Notes: generated by a model from the sequence alone, not told the origin. Numbered from the stretch's first letter, positions 7,357-17,401 are shown. The stretch: DNA of 64,000 nt from Staphylococcus hominis subsp. hominis (GCF_002901845.1 NZ_PPQE01000028.1:219826-283825), one strand, 5' to 3'. Numbers and translations are program-made.

Positions 7357-8268
7357 TTAGTTAGCATATCTACTAAATAGTAATTGATTTGTGAAATATT
7401 CTTTAGGTTCGATTGTTTTTTTAATTTTACCTGTTTCTTTTAACCATAATTGTAAATCATTGTAAAAGTCAGAACTCATTGATAAATCGTTAGTGAAACA
7501 TTTTGCTGTGGCTTGTATTGTGGATTTGTTTAAATCTTCACTTACGTCTGTATTCGTATATGAAGAATAGATATTAATTGCTTCTTCAAGGTTAGTTTTA
7601 ATATATTGAATTGCTTTTTGTATAACTTTAATAAATGTTTTGATTTTTTCTTCTTCAGAGTGTAACTTATCAGGGGTAGTGATAAAAATTAATTGGCAAA
7701 AGTCAGGAACATTGTAATCTTTTAATGCGAAATAATCGACATTTAATCCTTTACTTTTTGCTTCTAAAATTTCAAAGTTTTCAAAGATAAGTGTTGCTGC
7801 ATCTGCTTTATCATTTAACAATGCATCAGTATGATAAAAACTATTATTTACTGGTATAATATCACCATCTGTATATTGAGCGCCATCAGCTTCAATCATG
7901 GTTTTTGCAATAGCAATACCACCAAGACCTGGAGCTCCTGGGTACTGGAGACGTTTGCCAATTAAATCTTTTGGTGTTTTAATACCTTTATCTTTTTTAT
8001 ACATTATACCGCCATTGGTATGTAAGAATCTTGCGAAGCCTACAACATTTTGGTTGGATGCTTTATCTTCTACTAAATGGATAGGTTCTGTAATTGCGAT
8101 ATCCATTGTACCTTTTTCGATTTCATCTAAAGCATCAAAATGTTCTTCAGGTTCAATCATCTCAATCTCTAAATTTTGTTCCTTAAACCATCCTTTTTCT
8201 ATACCTAAAATTAATGGCATGTGATCAGGATTTAAAAACCATTCTAAACCAACTCTTAATTTCTCCAT
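7357..8268 (-). CDS. Thi5/ThiY-like (NMT1 family) thiamine-pathway protein
   Basis: A 303-aa periplasmic-binding-fold protein of the NMT1/Thi5-like family: it opens KLRVGLEWFLNPDHMPLILG and continues GWFKEQNLEIEMIEP, MDIAITEP and GKRLQYPGAPGLGG. It has no signal peptide or lipobox, unlike a normal ABC receptor, so it may act in the cytosol or be a pyrimidine-precursor binding protein without a visible transporter. A TPP riboswitch immediately upstream shows it belongs to thiamine metabolism. The start is the ATG at 8268, 7 bases after a GGAGGA site; an in-frame TTG at 8283 overlaps that site. Confidence 0.75.
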   Translation of the reverse strand: MEKLRVGLEWFLNPDHMPLILGIEKGWFKEQNLEIEMIEPEEHFDALDEIEKGTMDIAITEPIHLVEDKASNQNVVGFARFLHTNGGIMYKKDKGIKTPKDLIGKRLQYPGAPGLGGIAIAKTMIEADGAQYTDGDIIPVNNSFYHTDALLNDKADAATLIFENFEILEAKSKGLNVDYFALKDYNVPDFCQLIFITTPDKLHSEEEKIKTFIKVIQKAIQYIKTNLEEAINIYSSYTNTDVSEDLNKSTIQATAKCFTNDLSMSSDFYNDLQLWLKETGKIKKTIEPKEYFTNQLLFSRYAN

Positions 8269-8304
8269 AAAAAAATCCTCCAATAACTCAATTTTCTACG
8301 CAAA

Positions 8305-8425
8305 AAAGTGAATACTGAAAGACGTCAAGTAATATGTAAGTCACTTTCCTACGATGGTACTAACCAACAGGTTTAAGGGTTGAAAGTAAGTACTTTCTCT
8401 CAGCAATCAATCGCACCCCTAGTGA
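8305..8425 (-). promoter_or_regulatory. TPP riboswitch (THI element) with terminator
   Basis: On the minus strand the leader contains AGGGGTGC, CTGAGAGAAAG, CAACCCTTAAACCTG, GGTTAGTACCATCGTAGGAAAG, in the order of the conserved THI element. P1 can form between TCACT (8425-8421) and AGTGA (8345-8341). A terminator-like hairpin pairs AAAGTGA (8347-8341) with TCACTTT (8311-8305), followed by further Ts. The terminator uses the same strand as the 3' side of P1. It controls the Thi5-like gene. Confidence 0.9.
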
Positions 8426-8753
8426 ATATGTTGTTATATACATTAACATAACATATATTCTAGGTTAATTAAATCTGATATTTTGTTTACATTTACTTTA
8501 TCAGATTATTTCATTTGTATATTTATATCATTTTGTCGATCATTTCATAATGTATAAGATAGATATATTTTGAAGTAATTAAGTAAAAAATAAACGGAAT
8601 TTTCAATTTAATTTAAAAAATTAAAAAATTCCGTGAAATATATTTCGTTTTTTAGTAAACTGTCTACTAAGGAAGAAAGTAAGTAGTGAGATATTGTTCG
8701 ATTTGAAGCCATACCTCACATCTAAATTAAATATAAGGGGATGACAGTAGATT
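8426..8753. other. Intergenic region with hairpin
   Basis: It holds the promoters of the riboswitch transcript (minus) and of the IIC gene (plus). A hairpin with arms 8594-8603 and 8625-8634 (ACGGAATTTT) is followed on the plus strand by GAAATATATTTCGTTTTTT, so it could act as a terminator or attenuator before the IIC gene. No gene is seen. Confidence 0.45.
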
Positions 8754-9797
8754 ATGGATTTATTAATTGGTACGTTGTTTTTAGTTTTAGTCTTAGTGAT
8801 TTTTACGTTATTTACATATAAAGCACCTAGTGGTATGCGTGCAATGGGAGCTTTAGCCAACGCAGCTATTGCGACATTTTTAGTAGAAGCTTTTAACAAA
8901 TATGTAGGTGGAGAAGTATTTGGTATTAAATTTTTAGAACAACTAGGTGACGCTGCGGGAGGTCTTGGTGGTGTCGCTGCTGCTGGGTTAACGGCCTTAG
9001 CTATTGGTGTTTCACCTGTGTATGCATTAGTTATTGGAGCTGCTTGTGGTGGTTTAGACTTACTTCCAGGGTTCTTTGCTGGGTATATTGTAGGTTATCT
9101 TATGAAATATACAGAAAAATATGTTCCAGATGGTGTAGATCTTATTGGTTCAATCGTTCTTCTTGCACCACTTGCACGTTTAATTGCGACGGGTTTAACG
9201 CCAGTAGTGAATAATACATTACTAAAAATTGGTGACATTATTAAAAGTAGTACGGACACAAATCCAATTATAATGGGGATTATTCTTGGAGGCATTATTA
9301 CCGTTGTAGGTACAGCACCGTTAAGTTCAATGGCTTTAACCGCATTACTTGGTTTAACTGGCGTGCCAATGGCCATTGGTGCTATGGCTGCATTTAGTTC
9401 GGCATTTATGAATGGTACGCTTTTCCATCGTTTAAAATTAGGCGATCGTAAATCAACAATTTCAGTAAGTATTGAACCGTTATCTCAAGCTGATATTGTC
9501 TCTGCTAATCCGATACCAGTGTATGTGACAAACTTCTTTGGAGGAGCTGCTGCAGGTTTAATTATCGCTTTATCTGGTATGATCAATGATGCAACAGGGA
9601 CAGCAACACCAATTGCAGGATTCTTAGTGATGTTTGGCTTTAATAGTCCAATGAAAGTGATTATCTATGGTGTTGTAATGGCCATTGTAGGTGGTTTAGC
9701 AGGCTTCCTTGGTTCTCTTGCATTCAAAAAATATCCAATTGTTACAAAACAAGATATGATAGATCGTGAAGCAAAAAGAAAAGTTAAAACAGCATAA
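8754..9797 (+). CDS. PTS-type IIC membrane protein (EIIC_2 family)
   Basis: This 347-aa protein has about nine to ten hydrophobic segments rich in Gly and Ala (for example GGLGGVAAAGLTALAIGV) and a basic tail (REAKRKVKTA). It matches the PTS_EIIC_2 group, membrane proteins annotated as sugar PTS IIC subunits. No IIA, IIB or PTS phosphorylation site accompanies it, so the substrate and the transport mode are unknown. The ribosome binding site AGGGG is unusually far (13 bases) from the ATG. A hairpin terminator at 9807-9835 separates it from argF/arcB. Confidence 0.75.
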   Translation: MDLLIGTLFLVLVLVIFTLFTYKAPSGMRAMGALANAAIATFLVEAFNKYVGGEVFGIKFLEQLGDAAGGLGGVAAAGLTALAIGVSPVYALVIGAACGGLDLLPGFFAGYIVGYLMKYTEKYVPDGVDLIGSIVLLAPLARLIATGLTPVVNNTLLKIGDIIKSSTDTNPIIMGIILGGIITVVGTAPLSSMALTALLGLTGVPMAIGAMAAFSSAFMNGTLFHRLKLGDRKSTISVSIEPLSQADIVSANPIPVYVTNFFGGAAAGLIIALSGMINDATGTATPIAGFLVMFGFNSPMKVIIYGVVMAIVGGLAGFLGSLAFKKYPIVTKQDMIDREAKRKVKTA

Positions 9798-9806
9798 ATA
9801 TGAGTG

Positions 9807-9835
9807 ACTTCTTTGTCAAAATATGGCAAAGAAGT
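9807..9835 (+). terminator. Terminator after the IIC gene
   Basis: Arms 9807-9815 and 9827-9835 (ACTTCTTTG) are followed by seven Ts. Confidence 0.85.
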
Positions 9836-9914
9836 TTTTTTGTTATATGTTTTGAATTTCTATCTTATATTTTTTATGTAATAATATAATAAAAAGTTAC
9901 ACATATTGTACTAT

Positions 9915-9935
9915 CAATACACATTATATGTATTG
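9915..9935. promoter_or_regulatory. Palindrome before the carbamoyltransferase gene
   Basis: Perfect 7-base arms, CAATACA and TGTATTG, are separated by 7 bases, 41 bases before the start codon. It could be an operator (ArgR/AhrC or another repressor), but it does not clearly fit a known consensus. Confidence 0.35.
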
Positions 9936-9975
9936 GGTTTTAAATGTTAAATCTCTGACAAAGGAGTGGATCAAG

Positions 9976-10974
9976 ATGCAAAATTTAAGAAATAGAAATT
10001 TTTTAACATTACTTGACTTTTCAAAAAAAGAAATGGAATTCTTACTTAATCTCTCTGAAGATTTAAAACGTGCAAAATATGCTGGTATTGAACAACAAAA
10101 ACTTAAAGGTAAAACTATTGCTTTAATTTTCGAAAAAAATTCTACACGCACACGTTGTGCGTTTGAAACAGCCGCTTATGATCAAGGTGCTCATGTGACG
10201 TATCTTGGGCCGACAGGTACACAAATGGGAGTGAAAGAAACGGCTAAAGATACGGCTCGTGTTTTAGGTGGTATGTATGACGGTATCGAATATCGCGGAT
10301 TTTCTCAACGTACTATTGAAGAAATTGCAGAATATGCGGGTGTGCCGGTTTGGAATGGTTTAACGAATGAAGATCATCCAACACAAGTGCTTGCTGATTT
10401 TTTAACTGCAAAAGAAGTATTAAAAAAACCTTATGAAGACATTCATTTCACATATATTGGTGATGGACGTAATAATATGGCAAATGCATTGATGCAAGGC
10501 GCAGCGATTATGGGGATGACTTTTCATCTTGTGTGTCCGAAAGAGTTAAGACCTAAAGATGAGTTACTAGAAACATGCCAGTCATTGGCTGATAAAAATG
10601 GCGGTACTATTTTAGTGACTGACAATATTGACCAAGGGGTGAAAGGATCGGATGTGATTGCTACAGATGTGTGGGTGTCGATGGGTGAGCCCGATGATAT
10701 TTGGGAAGAACGTATTAAATTATTAGAACCTTATCGTGTAACAAAAGAATTAATAGAAAAAACAGGCAATCCACATACCATTTTTGAACACTGTTTACCT
10801 GCTTTCCATAATACAGAAACAGAAATTGGTAAACAAATTAAAGAAAAATATGGTTTGAATGAAATGGAAGTCACAGATGAGGTTTTCGAAAGTGATCGTT
10901 CTGTTGTCTTTCAAGAAGCCGAAAACAGAGCACATACGATTAAAGCAGTAATGGTGGCAACTTTAGGCGAATAG
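9976..10974 (+). CDS. arcB: Ornithine carbamoyltransferase, probably catabolic
   Basis: A 332-aa protein with the carbamoyl phosphate motif STRTR (in [12 protein letters not shown]), the HPTQ motif ([10 protein letters not shown]), and the ornithine-site motif HCLP (FEHCLPAFH). It interconverts ornithine plus carbamoyl phosphate and citrulline. Carbamate kinase follows 20 bases later, so the pair can turn citrulline into ornithine, CO2, NH3 and ATP; that context favours the catabolic type, though argF is the alternative name. Start chosen at the ATG after AAAGGAGTGG rather than the in-frame upstream ATG at 9928. No arginine deiminase or arcD lies nearby. Confidence 0.88.
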   Translation: MQNLRNRNFLTLLDFSKKEMEFLLNLSEDLKRAKYAGIEQQKLKGKTIALIFEKNSTRTRCAFETAAYDQGAHVTYLGPTGTQMGVKETAKDTARVLGGMYDGIEYRGFSQRTIEEIAEYAGVPVWNGLTNEDHPTQVLADFLTAKEVLKKPYEDIHFTYIGDGRNNMANALMQGAAIMGMTFHLVCPKELRPKDELLETCQSLADKNGGTILVTDNIDQGVKGSDVIATDVWVSMGEPDDIWEERIKLLEPYRVTKELIEKTGNPHTIFEHCLPAFHNTETEIGKQIKEKYGLNEMEVTDEVFESDRSVVFQEAENRAHTIKAVMVATLGE

Positions 10975-10994
10975 AGAAAAAGGGGGACCTATGG

Positions 10995-11927
10995 ATGTCT
11001 AAAATCGTGGTCGCATTAGGTGGTAATGCTTTAGGAGAATCACCGAAAGAACAATTAGAGCTTGTAAAAGGAACAGCTCAATCATTAGTCGGTTTAATCA
11101 ACAAAGGATATGAAGTGGTCATTAGTCATGGGAATGGACCACAAGTGGGAAGTATTAATTTAGGGTTAAATTATGCAGCGGAACATGAACAAGGCCCGCC
11201 TTTCCCATTCCCTGAATGTGGCGCAATGAGTCAGGCGTATATAGGTTATCAGATGCAAGAAAGCTTACTTAATGAATTACATGCACTAGGGATTAATAAA
11301 GAAGTCGTGACACTTGTGACACAAGTCGAAGTAGCAAACGATGATCCAGCGTTTCAACATCCAACGAAACCTATTGGCTTATTTTATACAAAAGAAAAAG
11401 CAGATAAAATGAAACAAGAAAAAGAATATGCATTTATGGAGGATGCAGGACGTGGATATCGTCGCGTTGTGCCTTCTCCTCAACCCATTAATATTGTTGA
11501 ACTTGATAGTATTGAAACACTCATTAAACATGGCACGCTTGTGATTGCAGCTGGTGGTGGCGGTATCCCAGTTGTTAAGGAACAAAGTGGTCGTTATCAA
11601 GGTGTCGATGCAGTCATTGATAAAGATAAGACAAGTGCATTACTTGCAGCGCATTTACAATCGGATCAATTAATTATTTTAACAGCCGTTGATTATGTTT
11701 ATATTAATTACGGAAAAGACAATCAAAAAGGACTAGGTGACGTCACAGTCGATGATATGAAAGGATATATTGCCGATAATCAATTTGCGAAAGGCAGTAT
11801 GTTGCCAAAAGTAGAAGCAGCTCTTCAATTTATTGAAAAGAATCCCAAAGGTAGTGTGTTGATTACTTCTTTATCAGGTTTAGATGATGCGTTAGAAGGT
11901 AAAATTGGTACACGTATTACAAAATAA
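10995..11927 (+). CDS. arcC: Carbamate kinase
   Basis: The 310-aa protein has the amino acid kinase signatures [29 protein letters not shown] and a C-terminal [10 protein letters not shown]. It transfers phosphate from carbamoyl phosphate to ADP, the ATP-yielding last step of arginine or citrulline fermentation. It follows arcB with a 20-base gap containing an AAAAAGGGGG site, so the two form an operon, closed by the hairpin at 11945-11984. Confidence 0.93.
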   Translation: MSKIVVALGGNALGESPKEQLELVKGTAQSLVGLINKGYEVVISHGNGPQVGSINLGLNYAAEHEQGPPFPFPECGAMSQAYIGYQMQESLLNELHALGINKEVVTLVTQVEVANDDPAFQHPTKPIGLFYTKEKADKMKQEKEYAFMEDAGRGYRRVVPSPQPINIVELDSIETLIKHGTLVIAAGGGGIPVVKEQSGRYQGVDAVIDKDKTSALLAAHLQSDQLIILTAVDYVYINYGKDNQKGLGDVTVDDMKGYIADNQFAKGSMLPKVEAALQFIEKNPKGSVLITSLSGLDDALEGKIGTRITK

Positions 11928-11944
11928 ATAGTTATATTAAATCG

Positions 11945-11984
11945 CTTGAGCCTAATATATGTATTTTACATATGTAGGCTCAAG
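11945..11984 (+). terminator. Terminator after arcC
   Basis: CTTGAGCCT (11945-11953) pairs with AGGCTCAAG (11976-11984), with further pairing inside, followed by seven Ts. Confidence 0.88.
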
Positions 11985-12099
11985 TTTTTTTATGAGTTAT
12001 TCAAATATCTAATGGTTACAAGTTACACTTCGGGTTGTCTGAGGTTATATTCATAGACCATTTCATTTTAAAACATCCTTTGATTTAATCAAGGAATAA

Positions 12100-12128
12100 T
12101 GTAAACTTATAATTATATAAAGTTTACA
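12100..12128. promoter_or_regulatory. BirA-like biotin operator before bioB
   Basis: TGTAAACT (12100-12107) and AGTTTACA (12121-12128) are perfect inverted arms separated by 13 bases, about 50 bases before the bioB start. The TGTAAAC...GTTTACA form and spacing fit the biotin operator bound by the biotin ligase/repressor BirA. Confidence 0.65.
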
Positions 12129-12176
12129 ATTATGAGTTTTATTAGTGTATTTTAAAAGATAGGAGTGACAAACATC

Positions 12177-13142
12177 ATGACATTAAATCTAGCAGAACGT
12201 GTATTGAATGGAGAAGCGTTAACTAAAGAAGAGTGTCTAAGTCTATTTCAAGACGAGACGATTGATACGTTTGAATTATTAAATGAAGCCTATATAGTAA
12301 GAAAGCATTACTATGGTAAAAAAGTAAAACTTAATATGATTCTCAACGCGAAAAGTGGCATTTGTCCAGAAGATTGTGGTTACTGTGGGCAATCTGTCAA
12401 AATGAAAGAAAAACAGCGTTATGCTTTGGTAAATCAAGAACAAATTAAAGCAGGGGCACAAGTCGCGACAGACCATAAAATTGGGACGTATTGTATTGTA
12501 ATGAGTGGACGTGGTCCTTCGAATAAAGAAGTAAATCATATTTGTGATACGGTAGAAGATATTAAAGCTATTCATCCACAACTTAAAATTTGTGCGTGTT
12601 TAGGTTTGGTTGATGATGAACAAGCAACACAGTTAAAAGAAGCTGGTGTCGATCGGTATAATCATAATTTAAATACAAGTGAACGTTATCACGAGGAAGT
12701 TGTGACAACACATACATATGAAGACCGTGTGAATACAGTTGAAGTGATGAAAGCACATCACATTTCACCTTGTTCTGGCGTGATTTGTGGAATGGGAGAA
12801 ACAGATGAAGATATTATCGATATGGCATTTGCGTTGAAAGAGATTGATGCAGACAGTATTCCAGTAAATTTCTTACATCCGATTAAAGGTACCAAGTTTG
12901 GTGGGTTAGACTTATTATCTCCAACAAAGTGTTTACGTATCTTAGCTCTGTTTAGACTGATTAATCCCACAAAAGAAATTCGAATTGCGGGTGGTCGTGA
13001 AGTCAATTTACGTTCACTTCAAGCAACTGCACTTCAAGCGGCTAACTCTATCTTTGTAGGCGATTACTTAGTGACAGGCGGACAGCCTAATGAACTTGAT
13101 TACCAAATGATTGAAGATATGGGATTTGAAATAGATGGGTAA
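12177..13142 (+). CDS. bioB: Biotin synthase
   Basis: A 321-aa radical SAM enzyme with the cluster motif CPEDCGYC (three Cys binding the 4Fe-4S cluster) and the biotin synthase signatures [42 protein letters not shown] and [12 protein letters not shown]. It inserts sulfur into dethiobiotin to make biotin. It stands alone here without bioA, bioD or bioF. The start is the ATG at 12177, 11 bases after AGGAG; an in-frame GTG at 12165 lies inside that site. A BirA-like operator lies upstream and a terminator follows. Confidence 0.94.
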   Translation: MTLNLAERVLNGEALTKEECLSLFQDETIDTFELLNEAYIVRKHYYGKKVKLNMILNAKSGICPEDCGYCGQSVKMKEKQRYALVNQEQIKAGAQVATDHKIGTYCIVMSGRGPSNKEVNHICDTVEDIKAIHPQLKICACLGLVDDEQATQLKEAGVDRYNHNLNTSERYHEEVVTTHTYEDRVNTVEVMKAHHISPCSGVICGMGETDEDIIDMAFALKEIDADSIPVNFLHPIKGTKFGGLDLLSPTKCLRILALFRLINPTKEIRIAGGREVNLRSLQATALQAANSIFVGDYLVTGGQPNELDYQMIEDMGFEIDG

Positions 13143-13160
13143 TGATATATAGATAAAAGA

Positions 13161-13191
13161 AACGTTCTCACTAAAAAATAGGGAGAACGTT
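13161..13191 (+). terminator. Terminator after bioB
   Basis: AACGTTCTC (13161-13169) pairs with GAGAACGTT (13183-13191), followed by a T run. Confidence 0.85.
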
Positions 13192-13258
13192 TTTATTTTT
13201 GTTATTAGAGTTTCATACTACATAGTAATGAGTCAATTAAATACATATAAATTTATGT

Positions 13259-14866
13259 TTATGATTTTTCCGAATGATCATTATTTAGAGTTTTACTATC
13301 CTTTTCGCGTTTTTCGAGTGGAATAGAGTAATCTTTATCATCCTTAACATATGACATTTGGAAATGTTTTGTATGTTCTCGTCGTAAGGCACGCATAATT
13401 GAAATAGTCATCAAAAGTAAAATAATTGAAAATGGTAAGCCAGTTACAACAGAGGCTGTTTGTAGACTTGTGAGTCCACCTGCAATGGTCATTGCGACTG
13501 AAATCGCACCAATTAATAAACCCCAAATGACTTTATGTTTTATTTTTGGATTCTCACTACCTCCTGTTGCCATTCCAGCAACAATATGCGTTGTTGAGTC
13601 AGCACTTGTGACAATGAATAAAAAGATTAACAAAATGGCAAGACCGCTTGTAATATCAGATAATGGAAATTTTGATAATAATTCAAATAAAGCAACCGTA
13701 TAATCTTTATCTACAAGACTAGCAATTTTATCGCCACCCATAGCAAATTTGACAGCCATACCACCGAAGCCACAAATCCAAACGAATGAAATGAGTGGAG
13801 GTACTATAAGCACACACATAATAAATTCTCGAATGGTGCGACCGCGTGATACACGTGCAACGAAACCTCCAATAAATGGTGACCAAGAAATAACCCATGC
13901 CCAATAGAAGACAGTCCATTGTTGAATCCAAGCATTGTTATTTGTATACGGATCAATACGTAAACTATATTCGACAAAGTGTCTTATGTAGTCTCCGATA
14001 GCAAGTGTGTAAGATTCAAAGATAAATTTTAAATCCCCGAAGATAAGCATGAAAACAAGTAATAAAGCGCCTAATATAATATTAAGGTTACTCAGCCATT
14101 TTACGCCTCGTCCTAGACCTGTAATACCAGATCCAATGAAAATAATCATCATTAATACTGTAATCGAAATTTTAGTGATATTGTTATTTGGTACCTGGAA
14201 GACATGATTTAACCCACCACTAATTTGCATAATACCCAGTCCAATTGATGTTGCTATCCCCATTACGGTAGCAATAATTGCTAAGATATCAATGATATTT
14301 CGAAAAGGACGTTTATAGGCTTCACCGAAGACAGGTTCCATAGCAGTAGAAATTAAACCATTTCGTTTTTTACGGAATTGAAAGTATGCGACGATAAGCC
14401 CAGCCATTGCAAAAATAGACCATTGTGAGATTCCCCAATGAAAAAAGGTATAACCCATAGCAAGACGTGCAGATTCTGGTGATTGATCTGGCACTTTTCC
14501 TGGGAAAGGAGAATGAAGATAGTGTGTCAGTGGTTCTGCAACTCCCCAAAAGACAATACCAACACCTAAGCCAGCAGAAAATAACATGCCAATCCATGAC
14601 ATGAAAGAAAATTCAGGTTCTTCATTATCGTCTCCTAATTTGAACCGACCATATCTAGAAGTAGCTAAAGAAATTAGAAAAATATCTAAAATAAATATAA
14701 TAAGTAAGAAAAGCCAACCAAAAGTATTTGAAATAAAATCGTACATCGTTTGAGCGTGTGTACCAAATGTCTTAGGAAATATACCAGCAATTGCAGTGAT
14801 AATAATAATAATAGACACTGAAATGATATAAACCAGTCTGTTATTTCTTTTACGTTTGTCATTCAT
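13259..14866 (-). CDS. BCCT-family betaine/choline transporter
   Basis: This 535-aa protein has twelve predicted membrane segments and the BCCT signature (FSAGLGVGIVFWGVAEPLTH), with Trp-rich segments around 315-340 (WAWVISWSPFIGGFVARVSRG). BCCT carriers import glycine betaine, choline or carnitine with Na+ or H+ for osmoprotection. The hydrophilic tail is short and charged (EKREKDSKTLNNDHSEKS). No betaine-synthesis genes lie beside it, so the substrate is open; staphylococcal CudT and OpuD are the closest ideas. It is monocistronic and divergent from nagA. Confidence 0.9.
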   Translation of the reverse strand: MNDKRKRNNRLVYIISVSIIIIITAIAGIFPKTFGTHAQTMYDFISNTFGWLFLLIIFILDIFLISLATSRYGRFKLGDDNEEPEFSFMSWIGMLFSAGLGVGIVFWGVAEPLTHYLHSPFPGKVPDQSPESARLAMGYTFFHWGISQWSIFAMAGLIVAYFQFRKKRNGLISTAMEPVFGEAYKRPFRNIIDILAIIATVMGIATSIGLGIMQISGGLNHVFQVPNNNITKISITVLMMIIFIGSGITGLGRGVKWLSNLNIILGALLLVFMLIFGDLKFIFESYTLAIGDYIRHFVEYSLRIDPYTNNNAWIQQWTVFYWAWVISWSPFIGGFVARVSRGRTIREFIMCVLIVPPLISFVWICGFGGMAVKFAMGGDKIASLVDKDYTVALFELLSKFPLSDITSGLAILLIFLFIVTSADSTTHIVAGMATGGSENPKIKHKVIWGLLIGAISVAMTIAGGLTSLQTASVVTGLPFSIILLLMTISIMRALRREHTKHFQMSYVKDDKDYSIPLEKREKDSKTLNNDHSEKS

Positions 14867-15086
14867 GAATCAATTAAGTCATCCCTTTATAAATTAGTTG
14901 TTTTGATTATACATATAATTATGAGTATTTTCAAAATTCATTTTAATCGTTTATAAATTACTTTAAAGAAAGTTAACATTAAATTTGAAAATTTTTTCCA
15001 AAAGAAGAAATTGCCTAATGATGACAATATGAAATGATATAATATCTTTGAAATGATAAGAAATTTTATAGAAAAGAAGGGGTATC

Positions 15087-16241
15087 ATGTCTCAATATGT
15101 CATTACAAATGGAAGAATTTATACGGAAGCACAAGTTATTGAAAAAGGGTATCTTGTCGTAGAAAATGGCAAAATTAGTGATATTCAAAAAGGTGATTAT
15201 AAAGGTCATTTAAATCAAATAGATGTAGCAGGAAAGCATGTGTTACCAGGTTTTATCGATATTCATATTCATGGTGGCTATGGAGAAGATGCGATGGATG
15301 CATCGTATGACGGCTTAAATCATTTAGCTAAACAATTATTGTCTGAAGGGACAACAACATTTTTAGCAACAACGATGACGCAATCTGATGAGAATATTGA
15401 AAAAGCATTAAAAAATATTGTCGCATGTTATGAAAATCAAACGTTAGGTGAAGCAGCTGAAATCAGTGGTGTACATTTAGAAGGACCATTTATTTCTGAA
15501 CATAAAGTGGGTGCTCAAAATCCTAAATATGTACAACGTCCCACTGTTGATAAAATTCGACATTTTCAAGAGGTAGCGAAAGGATTAATTAAAATCATTA
15601 CTTTTGCGCCAGAAGTCGAAGGCGCTCATGACACGTTAAATGAATTGCGTGATGAGATTATTTTTTCAATGGGACATACTGTCGCCACATTTGAAGAAGC
15701 AAATGAAGCGGTAGAACGAGGTGCGAAACATGTAACGCATCTTTACAACGCTGCAACACCTTTTGAGCATCGTAATCCAGGTGTATTTGGTGCCGCTTGG
15801 ACCAATCAAAGTTTAAACACTGAAATTATTGGTGATGGTATTCATTCACATCCTGCTGCTGTAGATATTGCATATAAGCAAAAAGGATATACTCACATGT
15901 ATTTAATTACAGATGCCATGCGTGCCAAAGGTATGAAAGATGGTGAGTATGATTTAGGTGGACAAAATGTGATTGTTAAAGGGAAAGAAGCACGTTTAGA
16001 AAATGGCGCACTTGCAGGCAGTATTTTAAAAATGAATGAAGGACTGCATAATTTAATTCAATTTACGCATGATAGTTTAGACCACTTATGGCGAGTGGCA
16101 AGTTTAAATCAAGCCATTGCGCTTAATATAGATAAGCAAAAAGGAAGCTTAAGCATAGGAAAAGATGCAGATATCGTAATTGTTGACGACCATATACAAG
16201 TGGATACAACAATTAAATCAGGTACCATTCATCATTTTTAA
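15087..16241 (+). CDS. nagA: N-acetylglucosamine-6-phosphate deacetylase
   Basis: A 384-aa amidohydrolase with the metal motif HIHGGYGEDAMDA near residue 60, SGVHLEGPFIS (Glu metal ligand), GHTVATFEEA, HLYNAATPFEHRNPG and LITDAMRAKG (catalytic Asp). It removes acetate from GlcNAc-6-P to give GlcN-6-P, the substrate of NagB encoded 425 bases downstream on the opposite strand. A GAAGGGGT site precedes the ATG. It lies at the edge of the sialic acid locus and completes the route to fructose-6-P. Confidence 0.93.
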   Translation: MSQYVITNGRIYTEAQVIEKGYLVVENGKISDIQKGDYKGHLNQIDVAGKHVLPGFIDIHIHGGYGEDAMDASYDGLNHLAKQLLSEGTTTFLATTMTQSDENIEKALKNIVACYENQTLGEAAEISGVHLEGPFISEHKVGAQNPKYVQRPTVDKIRHFQEVAKGLIKIITFAPEVEGAHDTLNELRDEIIFSMGHTVATFEEANEAVERGAKHVTHLYNAATPFEHRNPGVFGAAWTNQSLNTEIIGDGIHSHPAAVDIAYKQKGYTHMYLITDAMRAKGMKDGEYDLGGQNVIVKGKEARLENGALAGSILKMNEGLHNLIQFTHDSLDHLWRVASLNQAIALNIDKQKGSLSIGKDADIVIVDDHIQVDTTIKSGTIHHF

Positions 16242-16372
16242 GACTCCCCGTATAGTGAAAAATGAATAATTTAGTATCTCTTTATCTTTTTAGGTTTATA
16301 TATATGAAGTTTAGTGTATATACATAGTAAATCTACATAATATATGAAGTTGAAGTAAAGGAGGGATAGATA

Positions 16373-16615
16373 ATGCAAAATGATTTGAGATTTCCAAGTG
16401 CAAAAAATTTCTTTACTACTTTAGGATGGTTATCGGTCATTGCTTTATTAGCAGTTGTGGTGGTCAATGCGCTTTATAATAGTTCTTTTAAAAGTTGGTC
16501 AGATATCAGTGTGAAATTCACTCAAACGGATTTAATTTTCTTAATTACTTTCGCAATTATTGCGATAGTTTGTATTATTATTTCATTGCTTTTAAAATTA
16601 TTTAAACATCCATAG
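16373..16615 (+). CDS. Small two-segment membrane protein
   Basis: The 80-aa product has hydrophobic segments at about residues 15-31 and 50-74 and a short basic end (LLKLFKHP). A strong AAAGGAGGG site precedes the ATG. No family was recognised and no function can be given. It lies between nagA and a terminator shared with the convergent nagB, and could be cotranscribed with nagA. Confidence 0.75.
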   Translation: MQNDLRFPSAKNFFTTLGWLSVIALLAVVVVNALYNSSFKSWSDISVKFTQTDLIFLITFAIIAIVCIIISLLLKLFKHP

Positions 16616-16634
16616 GAAGTAAAGTTAACATATT

Positions 16635-16668
16635 AAAAGGGACAGAACTCGAACGTTCTGTCCTTTTT
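16635..16668. terminator. Bidirectional terminator between the 80-aa gene and nagB
   Basis: Arms 16635-16648 and 16655-16668 (AAAAGGGACAGAAC) are nearly perfect, with A and T runs on both sides. Confidence 0.88.
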
Positions 16669-17401
16669 AGTGGTTTAAATAATTAAATATGACATCATCA
16701 ATGATAATATCTACATTCGGATGCGTTTGTAAAATAGAGGCAGGTAATGTTTCAGTTTTTGAACCATTCACTAAACGATCAATAGCTTCTTGTTTACGTT
16801 CTCCAAAAGCTAATAAAATGATACGTTTTGCGCGCATAATAGATTGTAATCCCATAGAAATGGCTTGTTTTGGAACATCATCAATCGTATCAAAATGAAT
16901 ACTATTTGCTTTAATCGTAGAATCAGTTAAATCTACAACTCGTGTTTGACTATCAAAAGATGTACCTGGTTCGTTGAAACCGATATGACCATTTTCTCCA
17001 ATACCTAATAATTGAATATCGGGTTCTCCTATAGAGGATAGACGCTGTTCATAAGCATGTGCTTCGTCTTCAAGATCAGGTGCGTCTCCTCTTGGAATGT
17101 AGATATGATTTTCATTCCATTCGTTATGATTAAATAACAGCTCATGCATATATGTGTAGTAGCTTTGAGGGTGTGATGAATTAAGACCCACATACTCATC
17201 TAAGTTAAATGTTTTAATATCATTTAAATTCACACGATTTGCCGTTAATAATTCAGATAATCGTGGATAGATCTCTGTCATCGTATTACCTGTCGCTAAT
17301 CCAAGAGTAGCTGTCGGCGTACTTTGTACTAACTTTAACAACTCAACTGCCACATAATCACTTGCGATAGATTTGTTTTTTAAATTGATCAATTTCATCA
17401 T
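16667..17401 (-). CDS. nagB: Glucosamine-6-phosphate deaminase
   Basis: A 244-aa enzyme with the signatures GLATGNTMTEIYPRL, FNLDEYVGL (catalytic Asp), GIGENGHIGFNEPG (catalytic His) and the end ILQTHPNVDIIIDD. It converts GlcN-6-P to fructose-6-P and ammonia, feeding glycolysis. It starts 18 bases after the nanE stop with a GGAGG site, so nanE and nagB form one minus-strand operon. The protein is slightly shorter than E. coli NagB, which carries an extra allosteric C-terminal part, as usual in Gram-positives. Confidence 0.93.
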   Translation of the reverse strand: MMKLINLKNKSIASDYVAVELLKLVQSTPTATLGLATGNTMTEIYPRLSELLTANRVNLNDIKTFNLDEYVGLNSSHPQSYYTYMHELLFNHNEWNENHIYIPRGDAPDLEDEAHAYEQRLSSIGEPDIQLLGIGENGHIGFNEPGTSFDSQTRVVDLTDSTIKANSIHFDTIDDVPKQAISMGLQSIMRAKRIILLAFGERKQEAIDRLVNGSKTETLPASILQTHPNVDIIIDDVIFNYLNH

